In this document: piece by piece, positions 50,586 to 63,086 of the stretch | Position numbering within the stretch: position 1 is the stretch's first letter | How the letters are laid out: each line of letters begins with the position of its first letter | Assembly (NCBI GenBank): GCA_033064195.1 | Contig: JARBJD010000255.1 | Location: forward strand, 1 to 64,000 | Origin: Blattamonas nauphoetae | Lineage: Eukaryota; Preaxostyla; Oxymonadida | Direction: 5' to 3' | Length of the DNA stretch: 64,000 nt | Notes under the pieces: model-generated | What the model saw: only the letters and a program-made list of their open reading frames with translations | The model's database searches: none | Told to the model about the DNA's origin: nothing | Translations under genes and position numbers: made by a program

Positions 50586-51872
50586 CTATTCGGTGCGATA
50601 AAGATCGACACAAGGAATAATCTTTTTGTAATCACCTTTGGAGAGACGGAGAGAATAATGTGTGTTCACCTTTATGGACTTCCGAGGAATAGCCACAGCG
50701 AGATTGGTATTCCCTCCGTAAATAAAGTTTGAATAAAAGAAAGGACCTTCATTGTAGATGTTCCAATACCCCCACACAAACTTCGCCTTTGTCCAGTGTT
50801 TGTACTCTGCTGTGCTATTCCCGGCGATCATAGGAGAGAATTCAACTTTGAAGTCGTCCAGAGCACACGGATACAAGTCTGCTCCTTCAAAGTCGACAAG
50901 ATAATGTTTGAAATTGGTTGAATCTCTTTCGAAGCCGTTCTTCGTGAAATTGCCCCTTTCAATGTCTCCAATATCAGGGAAGAAGTCGAGAGCGTTCCCA
51001 GATGCCTTATTTCCAACGAATGAATGTGAAGACAAGAAACCATCGGCATCCTGAAATGTGCATCCTTTGCCTTTAATTGTGAGCATGAGCGAATTTTGAG
51101 GATTCCGATCATTGTAGATAGATGTAGGAAGGTTGATGATGGTTTCTTGGTCAGATTCACAATAGATTTGATTTGGGTAGTTTCGTTCTTGTGAAGGCAA
51201 AGGGAGTGTAAAGGTCTTCTTGTCATGGAGAACTGGATTTTCGAGGTGGAAATCACCCAATGTTTCATCCATATTGTTGATAGTTGTAACTTCTAATTCG
51301 CCTCGTTTCGAATAGAAGGCGGCGTTCTTCCCGTTCCAATCGGTGCATTTCCCTTTAAATGTGAATGTTTTGGCAGGTCGAAACGGATTATCAATTGGAA
51401 CAATGTCGACATAGGAAACTTTGAGGTGTCCATATTGTTCCACACAGAAAATATAGGGCACTTTTCCAGCTGTCTTGGTTTTTCGGGTTGATCCAATGAG
51501 CACATATTCAATTTCAAGTTTCATTGTTTTAGAAGGATTTCCTCGGATAACAATACACCCACTTCCATAAAGACCGTTTTCAGGTCCAATGATCGAGGAC
51601 ATACTGACAGAGCCAGTTTGAAAATGTTTTGAGTCGAAAGCACAGACATCATAAAGTGTCGCAGTTGTAACCTCAATTGTCGAAACAAAGCGAGAGTATT
51701 CACTCTTCAAGGCTTTGTCGAGTGAGTGGCATGGATCCTCTTTGAAGCAATTTGTGCCGTTCTGTCCAAATGAAAGATAAAACTTCTCTGGTTCTGTTGT
51801 GAGATCAGAGACATGTGTGGCATGGAGTAGATGCACAGAAAGGACGATAATCAGAGCGGGGAGAGTGAGCAT
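50586..51872 (-). CDS. Secreted Cys-rich protein, unassigned
   Basis: The start is chosen at 51872 because it opens a signal peptide (MLTLPALIIVLSVHLLHATH). An upstream in-frame start at 51962 would put 30 polar residues before it. The mature part begins with LSFGQNGTNCFKEDPCHSL, a motif close to the GxNGTxC...PCxSL spacer of the large surface proteins. The remainder (about 370 residues) has scattered cysteines and aromatic residues (KFVWGYWNIYNEGPFFYSN) and no family I know. No membrane span is seen. It may be a small relative of the beta-helix proteins or a secreted partner of them. Confidence 0.7.
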   Translation of the reverse strand: MLTLPALIIVLSVHLLHATHVSDLTTEPEKFYLSFGQNGTNCFKEDPCHSLDKALKSEYSRFVSTIEVTTATLYDVCAFDSKHFQTGSVSMSSIIGPENGLYGSGCIVIRGNPSKTMKLEIEYVLIGSTRKTKTAGKVPYIFCVEQYGHLKVSYVDIVPIDNPFRPAKTFTFKGKCTDWNGKNAAFYSKRGELEVTTINNMDETLGDFHLENPVLHDKKTFTLPLPSQERNYPNQIYCESDQETIINLPTSIYNDRNPQNSLMLTIKGKGCTFQDADGFLSSHSFVGNKASGNALDFFPDIGDIERGNFTKNGFERDSTNFKHYLVDFEGADLYPCALDDFKVEFSPMIAGNSTAEYKHWTKAKFVWGYWNIYNEGPFFYSNFIYGGNTNLAVAIPRKSIKVNTHYSLRLSKGDYKKIIPCVDLYRTE

Positions 51873-52782
51873 TTCGGAGTGTTCTTCGACCTTTGGCAAA
51901 AGGGTATTTGTTCGATCTTGTCCAGAATAACTCATTATGGGCAACAATTCAAGGACTGCCAATACGGTCCGATATTCCCTTATTTCTGGGAATCAAACCC
52001 AACACGCTCCGAATAGTGAATCAAAAACACAAACTTGTTGGAAATGTGGTACTTTCAACGAAAAAGGATTGAAATGAGAAAAGATCTCAGAAACGGAAGA
52101 ACATGAGGAAGGTGGTTAGTTCACGAGCTTTGTTGCACCGGCCGTGCAATTCTTCATCAAGCTACCTCGATGATCTGTGTTGATTGGTTGTGTTCTCCAG
52201 ACAATCACTCCTTCATAAAATTCACAACGTCAGTTTGATCAAAAGATCATGTTTGTTGGAGGAAGATGGTGCTCCGGCGAAATTCATTGTTCTCGTCTTT
52301 TTGATGGAGAGAATCAGAGAAAGAGCCACTTTAAGAAAGGTTAACGAGTTGTACTGAAAAGAAGGCGAATCGGAGGCAGTGGGAAAGTGTCGTGAATCTA
52401 ATTATCATTTTTTCCCATATTGTTCAGAACTGTTGCACTGAAAGAGAGAGTGGAGAGATCCAAAACAGCAACCGAAATCGCTCCAATCAATCCATCCTTC
52501 GAAATGAAATGAAAAACAGTGAGATTTGTCAGACTGAATGATTGCCAACCAGAAATATTAAGCGCTGCTGCTCCTTCTCCTTCAGAACAAGTGATGAAGT
52601 GGAAGACAGAGGTTTCGACTGAACATCATCAACACGCTGTGACTTTGACAGAACCATTCTGCTTGGTCAGGCCAGTATAGTCCCTGACGTTTTATCACAA
52701 CCTTTTCATGAATTGAAATCTATCTTTCTGTGTTTTTAAAGCAAATTGGAGGTGATGGGTTGGAAACCATTATTTGATCTCG
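51873..52782. other. Intergenic region with a worn family fragment
   Basis: Most of this stretch shows no gene. On the minus strand, 52398-52616 reads as an open family-like piece with FHFITCSEGEGAAALNISGW and VAVLDLSTLSFSATVLNN. These resemble beta-helix strands of the surface genes. It ends in a stop at 52398 and meets stops upstream, so it is a remnant. Confidence 0.45.
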
Positions 52783-55700
52783 ATGATCCCAACTCCGTTC
52801 ATGTTCGTGATCACCATTAAGTGGATCTCCACTGTCTCTCTTTCAACACATCATACTCACATTCATCTTTCACGGGATTTTGCTACTTTCCTGGAGAATA
52901 CCTTGAACGAACCAAACGAACCGATGTTATCAGCACCATCTCCCGTGATTCTCCCGAATGGTGTCTATCATGCACATGAGATCCACATCCACTCTCGAAA
53001 TATGGACATATCAGGATTATCCTCGACGATCTCTCACCGAAATAGTCTCCGCAATCTCGCTGAAGAAAACAATTCACAACATCCAAACAATCATGGAGAT
53101 CGCTGCACAAAGGGACTTTCTGTGATGTTTGATGTGTGGAACAGCACGTTGAGTGTTGATGAAGTAGGATTATTTGCGAACACGCGAGATACCGCTGTGA
53201 GTCTGATCCGCTCGTCGACATTTGTGGTTTCTCGTTGTGAGATCACCTCGAGCGCTGACACTTCCCCCCTTATCATTGGGGATTCAGGCCTGGAATCATC
53301 AGTGTCTGTGTCGATTATCAGTTGCAGCCATCGCTCATCTTCAGAATGGTCGTCTCTGCTGCCTCTGGTGAGCGGCCCGCGATCATTATCGTCTTCATTG
53401 TGCATGACTTCAAATGAGGAAGGACGTTTCGATGAATTTGGAGTTGGCACGATGTGGATAGTTGGAACTGGCGTGAAAATGAACTCGAAGCATCTGGTGT
53501 TCGGAACAGGCCCGCTTTTTGATTTCGGGACTTGTTCGGGGAATGGTCTGCGTCGGGTTGTTGGATGCTCTGTTTCTCTGTTGGAGTCGTCGCTGACAAA
53601 CACAACGAGCTCGCACGTGAACCCAAGATCATCTCCTTCGTGTTCGTTTCTGACGCAGCGGCTGATTGGAGTGTCAGTGTCGAAATCGACGAATCATCTT
53701 TGCGGGACAAGTGGAATTGGGTTGGACTGGGCCGGATCGTCTCTCCTGTCGAACTGTTCGTTCTCCTCCTGCCTCACCAACACACCTCCCGACCCCATCA
53801 CTGAACCAACCCCAGAACCCGGCAAGATTTACGAATTGTATGACCCGGATTTAGAAGTCAATCAATCCACACGCATTGTCCTTTCCTCCAGCGACAATCC
53901 GATCGAAAACCTCCAAGTGTGGGTGGTCTTCACTGTCTTTTCGGATATGTACTGCGATGACATGGGCGGATCCGCAATCAGGATGTTTCTATATCAAGCT
54001 GATGTCGTTGTGAAGAACTGCTCATTCACGAGGTGCCATGCGACGAACTATAATTCGATTGGAGGTGCGATTTTCGTCATGCCCAACCACGGATCACCCA
54101 TCGACTCCAAATTCTCTTTCACTCTCTTCAATTGTCGATTCATGAACAACACCGCAAAACAGACATCTGGCCATCTCCATGTTCAGTATTACAATCTAGT
54201 GACAGTTGCACAGTGCACTTTTGAGGACTCGCGATCTACACCAATCTGGCCTTTCGTCCAACAGTACCCGATTTTCATTTATTTGGAGGGCGACTGCCGT
54301 CTTGACAACTGTTCAATCTCCCGCAACGAAGGATTGCATTGTGGAGGACTCTGGCTCAACCAAGCCAGCTCGACAGGGAAGATCGTTCTGACCGATCTCC
54401 TCTTCGAAGACAACATCTGCACACGCACCACACCCCGCCAGCGAATAACTGATTGCGTTTTCTTTCGTGATACAGGTCTCTCAAACAATCAATTCATCGA
54501 CTGCTTCTCAACATCAGCACAACCGCATTGTGGTCTCAGAGACGCCACTCAAGTATTTCCGGAGTGGATTGGTCCATCGATCACATCTGTCGTCGCAACT
54601 ATCCAGGAGAATGCGGAAGGAGATGGGGTTGGGATTGTTCTGTCGTTTGAGGGAGTGTTCACAGGAACAAATAGGAAATACCATGTGACATTGGAAGATG
54701 AAAATGGAACTGAAATTGTTGCAGAGAATGTGTCATTCTCCAGAACAGCTGGAACAGTGACATTCGCACTCAACAATCCAAACATCTCATGCATCTCTCC
54801 CTCAACGACTTATTCGCTTGTCAAAGTGGCGAAGAGTTCCTCTGGAACAACATGCAATGAATTCGCTGTTGGAGAAGAGGAAGAGCCAGACTGGACGTGG
54901 TGGCACCACACTTTGGAAAGTCGAGCAGACAGCATGATCGGTCTGTCGTTCACCATTCCACCATACTCTGTCCCGGCTCCTCCAACTCTCACAAACGTTG
55001 ATGTTTCATTCGCCACAACGTCAAACACGACATTCCATCTCATTCTGGACGGATCAGATCTTCCTGTTGGCGACACGTTCAGCGAATTGGGAAGCATCCT
55101 TGTGTGGATCTTTGGAGCGTCCGTGTTCGTCTGTGGATGTTGCGAAGAATCTGATTGACGGAATCGGTTCTCGGAGTGCGACAATCAAACTGATCACGAC
55201 AGCCTCAATCAACAATACACTCTCAATCGAAGCTGGACACGAGCTGAAGATTGAGTTGGCCACAGTCACACCTCCGACACTCGTCATCCCCTCCACTGCC
55301 TCCCTCGACGACTCGACTGGCCTCGTCTCTATCGCTGGCACGCTCTTCTTGGAACGAGTGGAGATTGATGTCCAAATTGGAGTTCTCTCCTTCGTCCTGT
55401 TCGATGTGAAGTGTGGCAAGGTGATCATGGAGTCTGTCCACATTTCTGGAGTTGGATCGTCGTCTGATGTGATGAATGGGATTGAAGGGTTGTGTTCGTG
55501 GGAGACCGGACTGATTAAACAACGCGAGAGCACCTGTACTCTCACCTCATGTGTCCTGTCCTCGATTGGGATGGGAGAGATTTGGATGGAGTCGAGTAAT
55601 CTGTCGCTGCTCTCGACACAGATTCTGAGCAACGGAGCGCAATTCTCGTCGTTCCCATCGGCTCAACAAGATGTGATGTGCAAATCAGGAAACATTACGA

Positions 55701-57154
55701 TTCTTCCGTCGTCATCAGACACGTCAGAAGATCGTTGGATCTCGTCAACGTCAGATTGCTCAGTTGTTCTGAATGGAACTGAACTGAAATCGCCTCATTT
55801 TATTCCTTCCCTTGACACCAAGCTTAGCCGAAGCACACTCTCGAAGGAGAACGAGTCATTCTCAGTTTCGATTGTTGGATCGAAATTGATTCCATGCGAT
55901 CTGAAACTGGAAGTTGCAGAATCGCCATCATCGAAATCGAAATCGAACAGTAACTCAGTTGTGATTCCTCTCTCGTTCTCATCAGATAAATCGTGGAACG
56001 AGACCCACATCAATGTGTCGATCCCGTTGTCGTCTCTGTCGTCATTGTCTATGAACGAGGAGTGGACAGCGAGAATTGTGTTTGGGAAGAACGAGCACAC
56101 TGACTCGTTCACCTTCCTCCAACCACTCAAAGACCGGAAAGCCGAAGCTCTCCAGAAATCCCTTCCTTGGCTGATTCCAGTTATTGTCTGCTCGACATTG
56201 CTTCTTTTCGCCCTCCTCATCATCGTCGTTGTTGCAGTCTGTCGTCGAAGAAAGTCGGCCAAGTCAGATTCATCGACACCGCTCAGCCAACAAGAGCTGT
56301 CTGATGACGAGGTTGCGAAGATGGAAGTGGACATGCAGCCGTATCCGACAACGAACGCAGTGGTTGCCCAGAATTCACACGAACCACAAACAGGCATTAC
56401 ATCCGATGAGAACATGGAGACACGAGTCGATTTCGATCAAGATGGTGGAATTCAAATTGGTGAGCCAGTTGACGCGATTGAATGTGAAGGGCAGTTCGTG
56501 ATGAAGACAGTGGATGGTCGGGACACACTTTACAATCGGATCCATAAAGGAGACGGAGTGGCAGAGGGGAAGAGGAGAGAGATTGAGAAGAAGATTGTTC
56601 GCGGAATGCTGAAGATGGTTGAAAAGCCCAATCTGGAAACTGGGACTCGAATCTCTCCTCACTGGATTCTGTTGAACCGAAACGACACTGTGTTCATTCG
56701 AGTTGAATCTGAAGTGGAGAAGAACCTTGAACAGGACAAGCCATCGCTTCCATGCCACACACAACCAACTGTGAGTCATTCTGGAGTGAAAAATGGGATT
56801 GAAGAGATTCGTTGGCGAGCGCCAGAACAAGGCGAGAAAGAGGGAGAAATGAATGAAGATGTTGGGAAATCACATGTTATGGTTTTTCGGCTCGGCTTGA
56901 TCCTGTGGGAGATAGAGACTGGTCTTGTTCCGTTTGGAGAGTTGGATGCAGTGAATGCTCATCGGAACTTGGCAGCTGGGATTGCTCTCCCGCTTCAAAA
57001 GGTGTCTGACGCTTCGATGCGAGAATTGTTTGTCAATTGTCTTCAGATTGATGCGGATCAGCGGCTCACGCTGGAACAGGCCCTGGCGCGACTGGAAGAG
57101 ATGCCGAAAGGATCAGGGAAGGAAGAAATGAAAGATCAGTTCGCCAAATTCTGA
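52783..57154 (+). pseudogene. Receptor-like surface protein with pseudokinase tail, one frame change
   Basis: The ATG at 52783 is chosen; it opens a hydrophobic signal peptide (MIPTPFMFVITIKWISTVSL). Beta-helix-like repeats follow (FTLFNCRFMNNTAKQ, GGLWLNQASSTGKIVLTDLL). Next comes the spacer WEASLCGSLERPCSSVDVAK near 55095, a membrane span (LPWLIPVIVCSTLLLFALLI), a basic stop-transfer (CRRRK) and a kinase-like tail ending at 57154. The tail has SPHWILLNRNDTVFIRV at the catalytic-loop position, IRWRAPEQ for APE and FRLGLILWEIETGLVPFG. The lysine, HRD and DFG residues are missing, so it is a pseudokinase. The reading changes frame once, near 55085, where two long frames overlap by about 160 bases. 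A one-base change or sequence error would explain it. Otherwise the gene is complete, about 1450 codons. Confidence 0.85.
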
Positions 57155-58915
57155 TCCACAATTCGAGAAGCATCGATCGACCGTTCAACAGCTCTACACA
57201 GACACACCTACAATCATGTCATTTTCTTATCTGTCACTCCGATCATGATTTACCTATCTTTTGCCGTTTTACGTCGGTATTTTGTTGTGTTGATCTCTGT
57301 TCTTCCTCAATTACTACTTTTCTGAGTAACTGTGCCCACCATCCATCGAGATCTGGAGAGACCTCGACACTCCATCTCTCTGTCTCCAACACGCACCGCA
57401 TCAATTCTGCCCAGACTACAGTTCGCCGGTTCATTACACACCATCTAACCACGTTGTCTTGTTCTTTCTTTGCTTTCTTGCAACTGAGCAGAGCGTGGTG
57501 TTCTTTGTCATCCTCCCTTTTTTCCTTCTCTTATCCATATTGATTTAGATCGTTGTGTTGTCTTACGTTGGGTGTATCGCTCGGTCAGAGACAGTTCACT
57601 GCGATTCGCTTTTAGACGGAACCAGACATATTTATCCAACTTGGTCGTGTTTGATACCTTTTTATCAACATTTTCAGACATGACAATAGTCAGTCGCCAT
57701 TCAGTTCCCGTGTTTGCTTCGAACCAACTTCTGAAGTCGACCATATCCTTTGCGAGAATAAACTCGGGACGTTATGTCACTAAAAACAAGAACAAAGTCG
57801 AATAAGATTCTTTTGAATGACACACGAGACATTGGGAAGTCATTTTCTGCGATCTGATCACATTGTCGGATATCACCGTGTTTTGGTTGTTTGTCCTTCA
57901 AGCTCCAGTTTCAGCATCAAAACATTCACTGTCTGATAATTTCCAGTTCAACAAAACAGAAACCTTACATGTTCGTAGATAATGACGACAGAAGAAAGTT
58001 GTGACCGTTTATCACTCTAGAGCTCGTTAGAAGAGAAATTTAGATGCGTCGTATGATCTCACTTCTTATTTGGTTTTGTTATCTGATTTATTTCAAAAAA
58101 TTCGAAAGTGTGTAGTCATCGTGGATTCGCACACGTGTGCCTCTCTCTCTGATGGATTGGAGAGGGCGTGTTCTTCAATCATCTCATGTTCTGGACGAAT
58201 GATCCAGACTCTTGATTGGCTGAGCATGATTGAGAGTTCATCCCACAGTTTCTTTCCTCTATCAAAGACTCAGAGTTTTCGCTTTTCGTTGAGAGCAAAC
58301 GTGTGCCTGATAGAAATGATGTGTGAATGAGTGAAGTGTCAGGTGCAACAGAAGTCAGCGAAAATCACTCCAGACAGTGAGAAGGCTTCTGCTCCACCAC
58401 ACACCATTCTCCAACACGAGACTGGATGCGGAGAGGCAGAAGCGGAGTGGAAGAAAAAAGACGAAAAGAGTTCCAAAAAGATGACTGATGAAGAGAGAAT
58501 GATGAGAATGATGAACAGAAGGCAGCGTGGAACAGTGAAATGAGGACAGTGGCCTCTGAATAAGAAGAAGGATGGACTCGAAAGAGATGGGAATATCAAT
58601 ACAAACAAAAGGAGATGTGCTCAATTCAAGAGGACGTAAGAGTCAACTTGGAAATTGGTGAATGAGGTGCGAGAGAGAAAGAAACGATCTCGAATGCTGA
58701 TTCAGAGTGTGAGAATCAGCCAGGCGGAGTGTGGCGCGTCCAATTTGACATGAAGATAGAAAATGAAGACGATATTGAAATGGATAAAGTGAAAGAAAGA
58801 GTCTTTTGGTGAACACGTGACATGAAGGACAATGAATGTGAGATGGGTGAAGACGTGAACGATGAGAGGAGGAGTGATGGATCGAGTGAGTGAGGTGTCC
58901 ATTTGCGTTGAGCTT
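57155..58915. other. Intergenic region, no supported gene
   Basis: This 1.76 kb stretch lies between the 3' end of one surface gene and the 3' end of the next (tail to tail). Short frames on both strands, such as 58331-58543 and 57572-57805, have no recognisable product. Purine-rich + strand sequence near 58540-58900 resembles that at 39450-39960, beside the 3' end of another family member. Confidence 0.5.
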
Positions 58916-61320
58916 CTACTCTTTCATCTCATGTCCAGACGGAGCACGAGTGTCTTCCGGATGAGATGAGAGGAACTCTCCGATTTCTGTCAGTGTTGGT
59001 CGTTCTTTCGGATCAACTGACACACAACGATGAATCAATGACACAAACTCCTCATTCTTCAGATCTTCCATGTTGGGTCCAATTCCTGTTCCTGATTGTC
59101 GCTGAGCATTCACTGCATCCAGCTCTCCAAACGGCACTTGACCAGTCTCGATTTCCCACAAGATCAGGCCAAGACTAAAAACTGACGCTTTGTGCCCATC
59201 CACCGACTCCACTCCACTTCTTTCTTCCGCCGCCACAACTTCAGGGGCACGCCAGCGAAGACCATCCATCCCCGACTTTTCTCCCTCACACTTCCCTCTC
59301 GTGTTCTCATCCCCTTTTGTATGCTCGTTCTCGTATCCTTCCATGTTTGGCTGTTGCTGTTCTTTCTGTCGCTGACGAGCTGCTTCAGCATCCGCTTCAG
59401 TCGAACTCATTTCAAGTTTCAGCTGAACGTTCCCAGCTGTGTCAACCAGAATCCAGTGTGACGACAGTCGTGTCAGAAGATCACTCCATCCGCGATGAGC
59501 AACAACGTGTTTCAATCCATTCACAATCTGCATCTCGATTCCTCGCTTCCCAATCTCTCTCCGTTCTTTGTGCAACATCGAATACAGCGTTGAATCCATT
59601 CGAGCGACCGAAATCGCGAAGTCTCCACTGCACGCCATCACTTCTACACACTCACCTTCTCCCTCTCCACTCTTGTTCTCTTTGGTCGCTTCCTTGTTCG
59701 ATTGACGATCTTCAGTTGAGACGAATGCAGAGTGTGTCATTCCATCTGCTCGGATCACGCCATTCGAACAATCGACTCCAACCTCCTCCACTTTCTCCAA
59801 CTCCACTGGTTCCTGCTCTTCCATCTCACTTTTTGCATTGATCGATTTCGCTCGTCGGCGGTTCACCAGAACGAGGATCACAATGATCACGATGAGGGCG
59901 AAACAGACAGAGACAACGACTGGAATCAGCCAGCTCAGCAGAGCTTTCATTTCTTTCGACATCGCTTTCTTGTCAGGATCTTCTGGTTCAACTGGAGGCA
60001 CAAACGATGATTTCGGGATGTGGAATGAGATTGCATCATTCATCACAACTGGTGTCGATGAACTTCCTGGTGTCGCAACAAGTGACTTGATTGTGTACGT
60101 CGTGTCGTCTGTCAGCATTCTCGAATCACCAACCACAACAAACTCCTCTGTCTCACCTGTCGTTCCTGCTGATTCCACCACAACTGTGAACATCACATTC
60201 TTCCTCCTCTCCTCCACAACGAAGTCGTACGATCCACTCACTTCTCTGTCGAAGTGGAGGAAGATGACTGCGTTTTTCGGGTCGGCCTTAATGATGTGTG
60301 CAGACACACCCGTCAACAACGAGAAGGGTGGAGTGGTATCGACGGGAGTGGTGAATGTGATGGCTTTGTCGAGTTTGACATCTTTCTCAGTCTCTCCATC
60401 TGGAAAGACCCACACAGCTCTCCTCAGTTCGTATGTCGAATACCATTCCAGAACGACTTCCCCGTTCGATGACGACAGAGATGCTGTTCCTGTCAGAGTC
60501 GTCGAGTCTGAGCGAGTCAGTGTGATGTTCCATTCTGTTTCCTCCTTCCCAACCAACATCCAATGACTCCCTTCCTCATAAAAATGCACTCCCTTCAACA
60601 CAATCTCCGTTGCCTTTACATCTTTCCGTGTGGCGTCAGCTGTCCGAACTGTTGGTGGTGGAAAGAAATCGGTTGCGAATGAAGTTGTTCGATTGGTGTA
60701 TGACGTGTCGTCGGGAAGAATCCCATTCGCTCCAGATGAAACAACAGCTGTTCCAATTGTCGACTCTTCCCACGGTTTTCCAAACACCACATGCACCAGT
60801 CGAGGAACATTCGATCCACCCAGCAACACTCCCATCGTTCCCTTCAACGCTTCTTCAGTCTCGACTCTCACTGTCGCAACACTTCCATCAATCGACACAT
60901 CCACAGACTTGATTGTGGGTGTTGAGCTGATCTGCGGGACGAGAGCACTCAGACCAACTGAACCAGTGTCGACAAATACATTGGGTCTGGCTGAAGTGGA
61001 GTCGCAGAACTTGACAGTGTCTTCAGTCACGAGAGAAGCTTCCATGTCTCGGATGTAGATATCGTTTGATTTTGAATCACCCGCAGAGCATCCTCGGAAT
61101 TGGAGGAAGGAGAAGTCAATCGATTGGACATAATAGAGTCCCATTGCACCTCCACATGCAGATGAAGAACACGAAACAAACGCACAGTTGGAGAGAGTGG
61201 CGAGTGAGTGTTGCCAGAGTGAGACAGCCCCATCATATTCGAGTGATGTGCTTGTCTCGAAGAAGCAGTCAGACATTGAAAGAGTTGAATTGGATCCACA
61301 GATGATACTCCCACCCAGGG
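58916..61320 (-). pseudogene. Receptor-like surface gene, 5' truncated
   Basis: About 790 residues of the carboxyl half remain. The piece opens inside a beta-helix repeat (GGSIICGSNSTLSMSDCFF, entering near 61325) with no signal peptide. Beyond about 61330 the sequence becomes A/T-rich and unrelated. Visible parts are the last beta-helix strands and four beta-sandwich-like repeats (for example TTFATP-like FTTPVDTTPPFSLLTGV). Next come a short stalk, a membrane span (LLSWLIPVVVSVCFALIVII) and a kinase-like tail. The tail has LSSHWILVDTAGNVQLKLEM, RWRAPEVV, FSLGLILWEIETGQVPFGEL and PKERPTLTEIGEFLSS, and lacks the lysine, HRD and DFG residues. It is the most complete pseudokinase tail in the window. 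The missing first half (roughly 700-800 residues) marks a breakpoint. Confidence 0.87.
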
Positions 61321-62567
61321 TGTTCCATTTTGCGGGCGATATTCGAAAATAGAGTTCAAAAATTGAAAAATGTATTGTTTAATTAAGTTCAGGTCATCAT
61401 TGGGAGAGGCAGACTAAATGGTCAGCCGAAAGCGAGAACGAGTCTTCTGACTGTTACCCATCATAAATCCAAATCATTAGTTCATTTTTCTCAAATCTCT
61501 TTGTGGCGCGTGTAAAATGAACTGGGAGCGTGAAGAGATTGATTTACTTGTTTCTTCCACGTATTCATCTTCATACCCATCCACTCTCGGTTGTGGCGAT
61601 TCGTCACTTTATTGTCTCATTTACATCGTTCTCACTTTCAATAGTCTGCTATTCCCTCTTTCACTTTTCATTTTATCTTTTGTTCTATTTACAACCGTAT
61701 CACCGTTCAATTGTCACCTGTTTTGAGTTCTCCCGATTGGATCAAGAATCATCAGCCGTCAATGCAGCCACAATCCATGTCAACAAGAGTATCATCACAA
61801 GAATATCCACGTTATCCTATTGGAGATCATTTTGTACCTCACAAGAAGTGCATTGGCTCCTCAATCATCACCCAACTCTCATCGTTCCTCGACATTGATC
61901 AAGGATGATATCATTCATCAGAACAAGAATTTGTCAGCTTCATTGTATCATTGTCAACATTTGTTTATGATCAGAAGAATTCTCTCGTCTAATATTGCAG
62001 ATTTAGTTCACACAATTCCGAACGACCACAATTCGCGACTTCAGCAGAACAGTCAATCATCACGATCTCCTTTGTTCTTCGTTCCCATAGTTATCGAAGA
62101 TACTGAACGTATCGAAGTTGAAATATCGTCCTGGGACTTCCTCTCCTCTGCCTCCGACCCCCTCCTGTCCTTCCCTAGATTCAACGTCTTCCGCGCCAAA
62201 TTCCCCAAAAATCACTTCAAGCGAACTTTTTCGCGTCATGCAAGTCGGAGATAGCTATTGAGACGAAGACACGACAGTTACGGAGACAAAGAATCGAGAA
62301 AGGGGAGGGAGCAAGCTGTTGAACATCGCTCAACTGTCAACAGGCCAACCAAAGTTGAAGAGGAATCGTTCTTGAACGATGATCAAGCTGCTGACTTCGA
62401 CAGAGAACAATGAACATTCCAGTTGGTCTGTAGACGAGAATGATGGATCGTCGCCTCACTCGTCTCGTTGAATGTGCATGTCCACTCGTGAATCTTCCTT
62501 TCATATGCTCACACACCTCCTTTTTATGTATCGAGTGGAATAGGCGATGCAGACAAGTCGATCGTCT
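61321..62567. other. Unassigned region beside a gene breakpoint
   Basis: This begins with A/T-rich sequence at the breakpoint of the truncated surface gene. Open frames on the + strand (61530-61898, 61820-62254) are short and change frame, and none is recognisable. One of them (ERIEVEISSWDFLSSASDPL near 62110) reads protein-like and may be a worn gene piece. Confidence 0.35.
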
Positions 62568-62918
62568 TCAAGGAAAGATCAAATCATTCCTCATCGAACC
62601 CCTCTCTCCCACACTGACCACCACAATCGGCGATGAGGGCGTTCTGCAGCTGCCTTTGTATGGATACAGGGTTGAGAGCTTGGAGGATGTCTTCCTGAAT
62701 GCAGAAATACACATTCGTAGAAGAGACGAACAACGGTTTCCATTCTTCACTGAATAAACTGCGCTAGATGCGACAATGCCAATGTAATTCTGATTTGGAA
62801 TGCTTCTGAACGAGAATGTGAGGCGAGCGACCACTCTGCCGAACGAGAACGAGAGGAGAGTGTGATTGGATCCTCCTGTGTGAATGAAGACAGAGCCAGA
62901 AATCATCCATCTTGTCAA
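62568..62918 (-). pseudogene. Possible SPRY-like domain remnant
   Basis: The minus strand reads SGSVFIHTGGSNHTLLSFSF, then TFSFRSIPNQNYIGIVASSA, then LSTLYPYKGSCRTPSSPIVV. The pattern of a short beta strand, a F-x-F strand and a YIGIV strand is like SPRY domains, which serve in protein binding. No start or stop codon flanking a complete gene was found. The family call is tentative. Confidence 0.3.
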
Positions 62919-63086
62919 ATAGTATATTTCAATCGCAGCTGCGCCAATTCTTCGTGTTCCTTAATTCACCGTCCTTCTCAACACATCCGGGAAGTGCACA
63001 GCCTGCTCAATCAAATCCAGTGCGGCCTGACTACGTGACGACAAACTTGATTGATCGTCTCCAAGTCCCGTTGGACTGTTCTCTCC

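Noticed and set aside
62440-62757. Frame with YRVESLEDVFLNA resembling the end of an ABC transporter
   Set aside because: Only a dozen residues fit and the opposite strand gives a more protein-like reading; not enough support.
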